Origin: Halomonas sp. LR3S48
GTDB lineage: Bacteria > Pseudomonadota > Gammaproteobacteria > Pseudomonadales > Halomonadaceae
Length of the DNA stretch: 64,000 bases
NCBI RefSeq assembly: GCF_025725665.1
Contig: NZ_CP107009.1
Span: forward strand, 930,001-994,000
Direction: 5' to 3'
Part shown: positions 59,401 to 64,000 of the stretch, piece by piece
Numbering within the stretch: the stretch's first letter is position 1
How the letters are laid out: each line of letters starts with the position of its first letter
Translations under genes and position numbers: made by a program
Notes under the pieces: model-generated
Told to the model about the DNA's origin: nothing
What the model saw: only the letters and a program-made list of their open reading frames with translations
Databases searched by the model: none

Positions 59401-61049
59401 GCCGGTTGGATAGTACCAATTTCGTTTTGCGCGAAGGAACGGTACTACGTGGTGGGCGCGTGGATGGCGATGGGCATATCCAATGGCCGAAGAGTCGACG
59501 CGAACAGCCGTTAATCTATACTTTGAGTAATGGTGACAATGGCCGTCAGACCGTCCATATCCAGGAATCGGGGAATGGTCGGATTTTGCGTAGCCGCGAT
59601 TTTGTCGATGATGCCTATATCCTTGTCACCGACAAATGGGTGAGTCAGTTGCGGGGAATGCTCAAACCCACTAATCAGGACACGCTGCCCTTTACCCTTT
59701 ATAACGGCACGGAGGGTAACTGGGGATCGGCAAGGAGCTATGAGAACGCCATTCGCAGGCTACTGCTGAGCGCAGGTACTCTCGGTGGCGCGATTTCCCT
59801 GGGAGGACCACCTGAGATCTCGATGCCGCTGAATGCGTTGGCCTATGGCGTGCGTGGCACTCTCTTGGGAATACAAGCCGTATTTCCCAACGCGACGGCC
59901 GTAGATACTGGTTTGGGGAGACTGTTACGTGGAGGGGTGTTTTTAACTTTCGCGATCAATGTTCCCGGCACCGTTGGTAACTATACAGTCAACGATGGGC
60001 AGTATCAGCTACAACTCCCGGATGGAGGCCTCGGGTGGGCCAACGCTGGCCAAGAGTGGGTGTACGCACTCGGGAACTCGGGCTATATGCTGAAAGCCTT
60101 TGATGAAGCGTCCACGGGCAGGTCGGCCAGGTCTTGGGTGAATGACGCGGCGCTTCCTCTCTTCGTCGCCGGAGGTGCTGAGGGTTTGGCGTCGAGTGCA
60201 TGGACGAGTGGTTGGCCGCCGGATGCAATGACGGGATATAACGCCACCACAAACGCCATGCTTGCCGGTGGAGCGACTCGCTTGTGGATCCGGGATGGCG
60301 TGGTGGGGAAAAAAGTCGGTTCATGGCTCAGTTCGCACATGCCACAACTGAGCGGCATTGCCAAGTTCAACAAACGTGATGTCGCCACTCTGATCGGCTT
60401 TACAGGGACCTTGATACCCGCCGCCGCCATGGGGATGAAGGACTACTTCAATGACCAGATTAATACGGAGGACGAAGATATAGATTCTGAGCTTTCTGGC
60501 TATGTACCATCTGACTTTTCACCACCCCAGACGCCACCGTCCGGTGGGAAAGCCGATAACGTACCCCCTAGGCTTGCTGATGTGCCGACAACATTCCAAC
60601 CATTGGCCGAAGAAATTCAACTGGTCGTCCTCGATCGGCAAGGCACTGTCGTGCATACCGACCCCGTCGGCGTATCGCCTGTTGTCACGCACTACCCCCA
60701 TGGGACCTTCCTGGAGCAGATGGGGGGCCGTGTCACCGATGGAGATGGAAACGAATGGGTTCCCGTTCGGCTGGGCTCGGATGGGGAGCCGGTTGGTTGG
60801 ACCATGGCGCAAGGCGTCACAGAGCATTCCAGTGGTGCCATGGGCGAAAGTGGGCGTTTCAATCCCGATTATGAAGGGCGTTATGCCGCAGTTACCGTGG
60901 AGCCCCATCAGACGCTCGGGGGGATAGCGGTACGCAAGGGACATGATATCGAACAGGTTGTGGTACTCAATCTTGGGCATATCATTGACCCTGGTGTCAT
61001 CTATCCTGGAGACCGGGTCTATCTACCGGAGAGACAATCTGCAATTTGA
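53487..61049 (+). CDS. Giant multi-repeat protein at the border of a type III secretion locus, with LysM tail
   Basis: I do not recognise this ~2520-residue acidic protein as a whole. GTG 53487 is chosen because GGAGGAGAG lies 7 nt upstream; ATG 53469 lies before that site. There is no Sec signal; the first ~90 residues are rich in Ser, Ala, Pro and Gln. Repeat family A (~38 residues, G-x-S-I-x-x-I/V-A ... Q-L-x-A-x-G) starts near residues 138, 249 and 416. Family B (~100 residues, core DGQL) has cores at 846, 949, 1056 and 1262. Family C (V-D/H-P-x-I/V-A) lies at 679, 1178 and 1386. Residues ~1630-1910 include a hydrophobic segment (GIATVAAFIPPLAPIAAPIA) and remind me weakly of DUF4781. Further hydrophobic parts follow. 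An SH3-like segment and a LysM domain (~2467-2517, TVEPHQTLGGIAVRKGHDIE) end the protein. A secreted effector, translocator or cell-wall-anchored component is possible. Confidence 0.75.
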   Translation: MVRLSSVFRLAAKASAGSESIFAKAIVRAAAKPRPPSQPQFTPQQSVTTPQWNAGTTFHPVQATNSVPFPGYGVYSPAYLESLALLPDHNQDEPYLFPDLAPENFTLEGGEDPFQNVHTVEPVDNVETDENAAAETAEEIVDDVASGKSIAQVAEEYGISPQDVLDQLEAGGLELEGTQSDDGSETTIKVVDGETGDTVAEYNFTEQQDGVVVEEATGADGETTTTVIDEDGNRTTLDPRQETTREGVDEIIEGVADGQSIDEIAREQGLDTEQVVAQLEAAGFEVESDVTGQGPSLGNTTEITDKESGEPLVHQETKPDGTTVSRRTDDDGNEVRHTVHPDGSTTTVVTEPDGRETETQVDADGKTTETVTYEQNGVTVEEVTGDDGETTTTIIDEDGERTTLDPGQETTREGIDGIAGALADGQSIDAIAEERDLTREQIEAQLQAAGYVIQSETNALGNGGEQYTTSIVDAEDGEVIASYSSGPGVGNSSLHVDADGNETRRTERPSGSTTTTETKANGREIKTTTNAEGETTREVTDNGYTLTTPPDGDLTLHRHEDGQEITIERGTKEQSMAEELLELDPDGSDEDRVLQAVIEEMLAERDDEGTLKDLNELEADLEDQDQAVEDALEEILGEDGDEDDVIKPGEEAGEDDPLGKPPSDEAPSGGDWVAMLYQGEWKWVDPAIAEALQDRESARLALRLAEAEATRDLSQLAVYGLDDDYEDAMDAAIERINELWAPHGLRWVPPDFEQLGLSLDDAEESLSSANTWIDYLEKEQEYQGLQEEADGLKGEVLEAYRNDEEYADYFNEEGFEETTESDSPGNSSGEQEHTGELLHQSVVQIDGQLYLRNIYADRDSPLDKPLTLSPDSDLSGLSDEQRRLNREWQELKLGEEPARLQEEALEAFRSANPEYFRPEGYSEERSGGPGGSYTWESGELTDSRVVERDGQLVVINTYGEGFEETTKELPLTYAPGDDMPEDFSQAQREANEAWQEFTEGKDIDEDLRTRILDQAREQHPDHFKPEGFTETTPQRIGDPLEEHSGERLSQEIVERDGQLFLVSTFENLDEPLETQLTFDPDSDTFRRTPTQERIDDDWARYKEYRYSSEDSLAGIMKGRNEAERAINEWLAEQKSAAAEAADAPISELEQRYQDELEEHGEGTVTPGGEEAERIEIDGVERWVHPDVAEAYRNKEASHEVLQDGEDITERAEELYGEQHPGHVDPDGFTFKDPDAVGPGAQTKYISTGAIMEADSGIIVGDDGQLYLRNVYEDEDEPRNFPLTYAPGTAPEGRSEEQLRLDREWADWWEAHGEDGEEDPLAAAQQTYEEAQEAYGDQVERYGTGTTRELTEALPDGVDPVLVTIDEQVLDPGGLQIMDPMPVTTVGEQRSVHPDVAMALRALEAARSQRESSATAAEEMALAAVESDYRASRPSTWKLLNDGASAEHEMSVQAAWQMEEVYLEANGEHGSLTQARTELLDSQEALLTTEEGLVRAGFEASGEAMELAMASGVDSVDLANGLQAGELSDVRAQVVNDREELQESAQWNDHLRQDYSLDDRLDPENGHIIEDYYKENPEVARTAIEDRLEALPESIKLDDDDAREVLDQALGSDDEELVDAVEDQLREIGGDNVEVGIIPILYRDSHGVRDTALFTVEDGDGKTWLVDESGSKYRNFEDYRQNNYLSDKGHVFLPESPSRLTDASDDLTYGWYQARELSFTEQWLDPVIGIGTGIATVAAFIPPLAPIAAPIAFAGGAYFGARSVSNIHEMHEHGRPLASTEGMVQGAMLATSFLPMGASAFRVAGLTRAGTPTGVAVRTSTGAVNTWGKAWSQNPMYQEAAEQLTQRGVAFSTARGLDRAAMGVGIPLMGYSGVNLATKWQDMTGLERSDALIGLGSGLFGAGMGYQASRAARPNQGAPESLALGKLPARHGEPLPPPGLSRLYRLGDLEALNQASVDGTLPAGYHIHFVQPGRLDSTNFVLREGTVLRGGRVDGDGHIQWPKSRREQPLIYTLSNGDNGRQTVHIQESGNGRILRSRDFVDDAYILVTDKWVSQLRGMLKPTNQDTLPFTLYNGTEGNWGSARSYENAIRRLLLSAGTLGGAISLGGPPEISMPLNALAYGVRGTLLGIQAVFPNATAVDTGLGRLLRGGVFLTFAINVPGTVGNYTVNDGQYQLQLPDGGLGWANAGQEWVYALGNSGYMLKAFDEASTGRSARSWVNDAALPLFVAGGAEGLASSAWTSGWPPDAMTGYNATTNAMLAGGATRLWIRDGVVGKKVGSWLSSHMPQLSGIAKFNKRDVATLIGFTGTLIPAAAMGMKDYFNDQINTEDEDIDSELSGYVPSDFSPPQTPPSGGKADNVPPRLADVPTTFQPLAEEIQLVVLDRQGTVVHTDPVGVSPVVTHYPHGTFLEQMGGRVTDGDGNEWVPVRLGSDGEPVGWTMAQGVTEHSSGAMGESGRFNPDYEGRYAAVTVEPHQTLGGIAVRKGHDIEQVVVLNLGHIIDPGVIYPGDRVYLPERQSAI
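54114..54240 (+). repeat. Internal DNA repeat of the giant gene, copy 1
   Basis: This 127-nt segment encodes VVEEATGADGETTTTVIDED-type sequence and the start of repeat A2. It is strongly similar at DNA level to 54615-54741, exactly 501 nt away, so the frame is kept. Confidence 0.7.
54615..54741 (+). repeat. Internal DNA repeat of the giant gene, copy 2
   Basis: This segment encodes TVEEVTGDDGETTTTIIDED-type sequence and the start of repeat A3, matching copy 1 with mostly silent or conservative changes. Confidence 0.7.
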
Positions 61050-61348
61050 AACTCCCAGCTCTGTGTGGTAGCGATCGGGGCTGGATATTTATTATGGTTT
61101 GTTATTTATTATACTGTCTTCGTTTATCGCTGTTTGTTATAAATTGGTATTTTGTTTAACGACGAAATATCATGATTTTTTAATTGCGCTGAAATATTGT
61201 TTGTCTATCATTAGGGAGGGTTGATGCTTGAGGTGATAGCCAGCTTCTCTTCTGCGACATATGGTTGCTTCTTTGCGACTTGCTGATGGCGAGAAGTTGA
61301 ATGCCCGATTTAAATTTTTTCTGTCATAGACCATAAGGGAGACATGAC
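61050..61348. promoter_or_regulatory. AT-rich regulatory gap before the type III secretion genes
   Basis: This ~300 bp is strikingly AT-rich (runs such as TTTATTATGGTTTGTTATTT) in a GC-rich region. It probably holds the promoter of the 65-codon gene and sctD onward. A 20-codon frame lies at 61224-61286. I see no classical terminator after the giant gene. AAGGGAGAC precedes the next ATG. Confidence 0.55.
61224..61286 (+). CDS. Possible 20-codon leader peptide
   Basis: An ATG 4-5 nt after GGGAGGG opens a 20-codon frame (MLEVIASFSSATYGCFFATC) ending in TGA at 61286. Size and place, upstream of the secretion genes, would fit a leader peptide or small protein. There is no further support and chance occurrence is quite possible. 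Confidence 0.2.
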   Translation: MLEVIASFSSATYGCFFATC

Positions 61349-61546
61349 ATGGCGATCTTCAAGATCAAGGAAAAGAAAATGGCTGCTGATGGTGTTTCAG
61401 GCGCTGGCGGTGGCGGTGGCATCGACGTACAGCAGCTAAAAGACGTCTTCGATCAAGCCGCCAAAAAATCGATGGAGGTCAGCAAGGTCAAGACCGAGGG
61501 TAACACCGAGGTCGATACCGCCAGGGCAGCTCGCCCGAACAATTGA
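61349..61546 (+). CDS. Small T3SS-linked protein, candidate needle/pilus or early substrate
   Basis: This 65-residue protein has a lysine-rich start (MAIFKIKEKKMAADG), a glycine run and one amphipathic helix (IDVQQLKDVFDQAAKKSMEVSKVK), ending VDTARAARPNN. It has no membrane segment or signal peptide. Size and place just before sctD fit a needle, inner-rod or pilus-like component, but I see no clear SctF or SctI signature. AAGGGAGAC supports the ATG. Confidence 0.6.
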   Translation: MAIFKIKEKKMAADGVSGAGGGGGIDVQQLKDVFDQAAKKSMEVSKVKTEGNTEVDTARAARPNN

Positions 61547-61672
61547 CGCGGTCACGACGGACGCTGGCGGGGCACCAGCGTCCGTTCGTGTTGAGGTTCA
61601 GGCTGCGCATTGCTGCCGTCATGTCTCGGGATGGGGCCCGGGCATGGTGGCATTTGATGACAGGTGGCATCC

Positions 61673-62911
61673 ATGGCTTCCGTGACTTCGTTCTTGATGC
61701 CGACGACCGAGGTGTTCTCCACGCTGGAAGTGAGGAGCGGCCTTCATGCGGGAGTGGCCGTGCCGCTCGAGCAGTCGGTTTGTCGTATCGGTTCCGCGAC
61801 AGGCTGCGACGTAATACTGAGCGATGCCGACGTTGCCGCTGAGCATCTCATTCTGCGCTTTCACGCGCGGATGGTAGCCATTGAGGCGGTCGGTGGTGCT
61901 ATCGAGGCCAACGGCAAACTGCTGGCGCAAGGCACCGGTTGGCGTACATCCTTGCCGGTTATCCTTGTTGTCGGTGACGTGAAATTTGCACTTTCGCGCC
62001 CTGAGCTGTCGCTTCCGCCAGCCCTGCAGAGTGCCCAGCGAGGGGTGGGCATGCTCCAGGGGCGTGTGCGGGCAAGCGTGCCCGTAGTAAGGGAAGCACT
62101 GAGGCGTCGGCTTGTCCCTTTGCGGGCTGCCCTGCAGCGCTTCGCCTTGCCAATGGTCCTTATCCTTCAAGGCAGGCTGGTGCGGTTGTGGTCCCGCATC
62201 GAGCGTACCACCGCTCCCGTGAGCCAGCGCCTCGGTACCCGGCTCGCGCCGTTGGGAAGCTTCGTTTCCCGTCAATGGCGTCGGGTGCCGATCCCGGCGC
62301 GCTGGCGCCACCGACTGGCCCAGGTGCGCCAGTCGCCGACGCGTGTCCTGGCCAGTCGCAGCACCGCGGTGACGGCGCTCTGCACGACCCTGGCGATCAT
62401 TGGCATTTACCAGCTCGTTGGCGTCGGCACGGCAGGGGCCAGCATCTCAGCCAGTGCGCTCCACTCCACGGGCATGCTGCATCCACAGGCTGCCGAGGCG
62501 GCCCGCTCGCTGATGGTCGTCGATACGCCACCCGGCGAGGCGCTGGCCCAGCGGCTCGCCGAGGTCGGTCTGGAGGGGCTGCAGGTCCGGGATGCCGGCA
62601 ATCATCTGGTCGTGGACGGTGAGTTCCCTCCCGAACGCTATGACGAGTGGCGCGATGTGCAGCTCTGGTTCGACCAGCATTATGGCGGTAGCCAACTGCT
62701 GATCAGCGAAGCCCGTCCGCAGCTGTCGACCGATTCGCCGGCCCTGCAGTTCCAGGCGGTGTGGTTCGGTGAGAATCCCTATGTCGTTGGCCCTCGGGGT
62801 GAACGCCTCTATCCCGGTGCCGCCCTGCAGGAGGGTTGGGTGCTGGCAGAGATCGCCGACAACCGCGTCACGGTACGCCGTGGCAATGACGAATTCTCCC
62901 TGACGCTGTAG
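61673..62911 (+). CDS. sctD: SctD-like type III secretion inner-membrane ring protein
   Basis: This 412-residue protein has an N-terminal FHA-like cytoplasmic domain (LEVRSGLHAGVAVPLEQSVCRIGSATGCDVIL ... AAEHLILRF). An unusually long Arg-rich linker (~residues 110-230) follows, then one membrane span at ~234-253 (ALCTTLAIIGIYQLVGV) and a periplasmic part. This is the YscD/HrpQ layout. The last domain (VWFGENPYVVGPRGERLYPGAALQEGWVLAEI) resembles the SctD C-terminus. ATG 61673 is chosen because AGGTGG lies 5 nt upstream. The ring holds the export apparatus. Confidence 0.8.
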   Translation: MASVTSFLMPTTEVFSTLEVRSGLHAGVAVPLEQSVCRIGSATGCDVILSDADVAAEHLILRFHARMVAIEAVGGAIEANGKLLAQGTGWRTSLPVILVVGDVKFALSRPELSLPPALQSAQRGVGMLQGRVRASVPVVREALRRRLVPLRAALQRFALPMVLILQGRLVRLWSRIERTTAPVSQRLGTRLAPLGSFVSRQWRRVPIPARWRHRLAQVRQSPTRVLASRSTAVTALCTTLAIIGIYQLVGVGTAGASISASALHSTGMLHPQAAEAARSLMVVDTPPGEALAQRLAEVGLEGLQVRDAGNHLVVDGEFPPERYDEWRDVQLWFDQHYGGSQLLISEARPQLSTDSPALQFQAVWFGENPYVVGPRGERLYPGAALQEGWVLAEIADNRVTVRRGNDEFSLTL

Positions 62912-62948
62912 CGGAACGCTGCCGGCCCCTTGCCATGGAGGCGACGCC

Positions 62949-63347
62949 ATGAGAGTCACCGCCGATCGTATTCATGACGATTCTCGTCTTCGCTCCAGCG
63001 CCGGGACGGTGCCCCATGTCGGCGAGGCCGGTGGCAGCAAGCCCGTCGATCCGGAGCGACAAGCCGATTTCGCCAAGGCGGTGGAGGGCAGCCAGGCGCG
63101 TCGCCAGCAAGGCGGCACACTGCGTGAGCAGATCGAACGCTTGGCGCTGCCCGTTGCCGGCGATCCTTCGCTTTATGCCGATGAGCGCAGCATCGGGCTG
63201 CTGCAGCACGTTGTCGATGCGGTGTTGCCCGAGATGGACACGCAGGCCGAGGTCGTCGAGATGGCGGCGCAGCTGATCAATGAGGAAATCGCGCAGCGCC
63301 TAGAGTGGGCGGAACGACGCGCCGAGGCCAAGGAGTTCGAGCCATGA
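62949..63347 (+). CDS. sctX: SctX (YscX)-like type III secretion protein
   Basis: This 132-residue protein is mostly helical and charged, with a disordered start and a C-terminal helix (AAQLINEEIAQRLEWAERRAE). Its place directly before a TPR protein and sctV is that of yscX in the Ysc family, where it is an early exported partner of YscY. Sequence similarity to YscX is not obvious to me, so the call rests on order and size. GGAGGCG precedes the ATG. Its stop overlaps the sctY start (ATGA). Confidence 0.6.
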   Translation: MRVTADRIHDDSRLRSSAGTVPHVGEAGGSKPVDPERQADFAKAVEGSQARRQQGGTLREQIERLALPVAGDPSLYADERSIGLLQHVVDAVLPEMDTQAEVVEMAAQLINEEIAQRLEWAERRAEAKEFEP

Positions 63348-63676
63348 GGGATGGCGACCAAGGAGCGGCGGAGCTGTTGCACATGATGGGGCATCTTTAC
63401 CTCAAGAGCGGCGAAACGAAGCGTGGTCTGGTGCTGCTGCTGATCGCGGTGCATCTCGCCCCCGAACATGCCGGCATCCTGCACACGCTGGCCCGGGCCT
63501 TCATCGCGGCGGGCGACACGTCGAGGGCGCTCGATGCGATCGAACACCTCGAACGGCTACAGGGAGCCTCGTCCGGGCTGGTGCTGCTGCAGAGCCGGGC
63601 GCTGTGGGCGGCTGGGCAGAAGGACGAAGCCCGACGTCGTTTCCGCGATTATTTGCAGCAGCGGGGGAATGCATGA
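63344..63676 (+). CDS. sctY: SctY (YscY)-like TPR chaperone
   Basis: This 110-residue protein is built of TPR-like helices (LLHMMGHLYLKSGETKRGLVLLLIAVHLAP, then LHTLARAFIAAGDTSRALDAIEHLERL). YscY is a TPR-type partner of YscX and YscV, and the size and gene order (X-Y-V) match. The start overlaps the sctX stop, and its stop overlaps the sctV start (both ATGA), so all three are translationally coupled. Confidence 0.7.
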   Translation: MRDGDQGAAELLHMMGHLYLKSGETKRGLVLLLIAVHLAPEHAGILHTLARAFIAAGDTSRALDAIEHLERLQGASSGLVLLQSRALWAAGQKDEARRRFRDYLQQRGNA

Positions 63677-64000
63677 GCGTGGCCCTGGCGAAGCTCAATC
63701 TCCTCGCCCAGCGGGCTGCCCAGCGTAGCGACGTGGTCATTGCGCTGTTCATCGTGCTGGCGGTGGTTATGATGATCATCCCCTTGCCGACGACGTTGGT
63801 AGATGCGCTGATCGGCATCAACATCGGCTTCAGCCTGCTGATCCTCGTCGTGGCGTTCTACATCTCGCACCCGGTCGAGTACTCCTCGCTGCCGCCGATC
63901 ATCCTGCTGGCCACGCTGTTCCGACTGGCGCTTTCCATCACCACCACGCGGCTGATCCTGCTCGATGGCGATGCCGGGAAGATGGTGTCGGCGTTCGGCA
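63673..64000 (+). CDS. sctV: SctV (YscV/FlhA family) export gate protein, truncated by window edge
   Basis: The first 109 codons are present. They include two hydrophobic helices and the family signature around YSSLPPIILLATLFRLALSITTTRLIL, diagnostic for FHIPEP/SctV proteins. SctV forms the nonameric export gate in the inner membrane. That it belongs to a secretion system rather than a flagellum is judged from the neighbours sctD and sctXY. Confidence 0.93.
   Translation, partial: MSVALAKLNLLAQRAAQRSDVVIALFIVLAVVMMIIPLPTTLVDALIGINIGFSLLILVVAFYISHPVEYSSLPPIILLATLFRLALSITTTRLILLDGDAGKMVSAFG

Noticed and set aside
60886-61037. Calling the giant protein a peptidoglycan hydrolase because of its LysM domain
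   Set aside because: LysM only indicates glycan binding, and no hydrolase catalytic domain is visible in the rest of the protein.
53487-61049. Calling the giant protein a type V or RTX-type adhesin/toxin
   Set aside because: There is no Sec signal, no autotransporter barrel, no GGxGxDxxx nonapeptide array and no TpsB-like neighbour.
61543-61842. Plus-strand frame of 99 codons between the 65-codon gene and sctD
   Set aside because: It overlaps the FHA-domain coding region in another frame and is Arg-rich without similarity.

Overview
The window is a 64 kb piece of a GC-rich gammaproteobacterial chromosome. Gene content and protein style (dctPQM TRAP operon, trpI/trpBA arrangement, DUF1127 protein, many LysR regulators) suggest a Halomonadaceae member (Halomonas or a close relative). 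That is an inference from family resemblance, not a database match. No rRNA, tRNA, CRISPR array, insertion sequence or prophage is visible.

Region 1 (1-26 kb) is an accessory stress, detoxification and export region made of small regulator/target modules, mostly divergent. It holds a cupin, DMT exporters, an antibiotic-biosynthesis-type monooxygenase, a DUF1127 protein, an ArsR-like regulator, short-chain dehydrogenases, Ada, Lrp with an MFS permease, an AraC regulator beside an exporter, a metallo-beta-lactamase-fold hydrolase translationally coupled to an alpha/beta hydrolase, an MmyB-type XRE regulator beside a DHA2 drug exporter, an aldo/keto reductase, a TetR/SDR pair with duplicated operator-like sites, FMN reductases and two LysE exporters. 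Several intergenic gaps carry clear palindromes.

Region 2 (26-46 kb) is more housekeeping-like: trpBA with the divergent trpI regulator, the giant helicase lhr, a TRAP transporter operon (dctPQM, keto-acid/aromatic-acid type) followed by a Cache-domain histidine kinase and a NarL-type response regulator that overlap by 92 nt, an FMN reductase, endonuclease IV (nfo), a LolA-like protein, an SRPBCC protein, a PAS-GGDEF diguanylate cyclase and a MocR regulator.

Region 3 (45-53.4 kb) returns to stress modules: two GNATs with a PaiB-like protein, an Ada-AraC-AlkA fusion overlapping ogt, a MarR/DMT exporter/nitroreductase module with a clean operator palindrome, a cupin, and an azoreductase divergent from a LysR gene.

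Region 4 (53.4-64 kb) is the most unusual. A single 7.5 kb gene encodes a roughly 2520-residue acidic protein with three kinds of internal repeat, hydrophobic segments and a C-terminal SH3-like plus LysM tail. After an AT-rich gap of about 300 bp come a 65-codon gene, an FHA-containing SctD-like ring protein, and the tightly coupled series sctX-sctY-sctV, with sctV running off the right edge. This is the edge of a type III secretion locus with a Ysc-like sctXYV block. The giant gene sits at its border and is a candidate secreted or apparatus-associated component.
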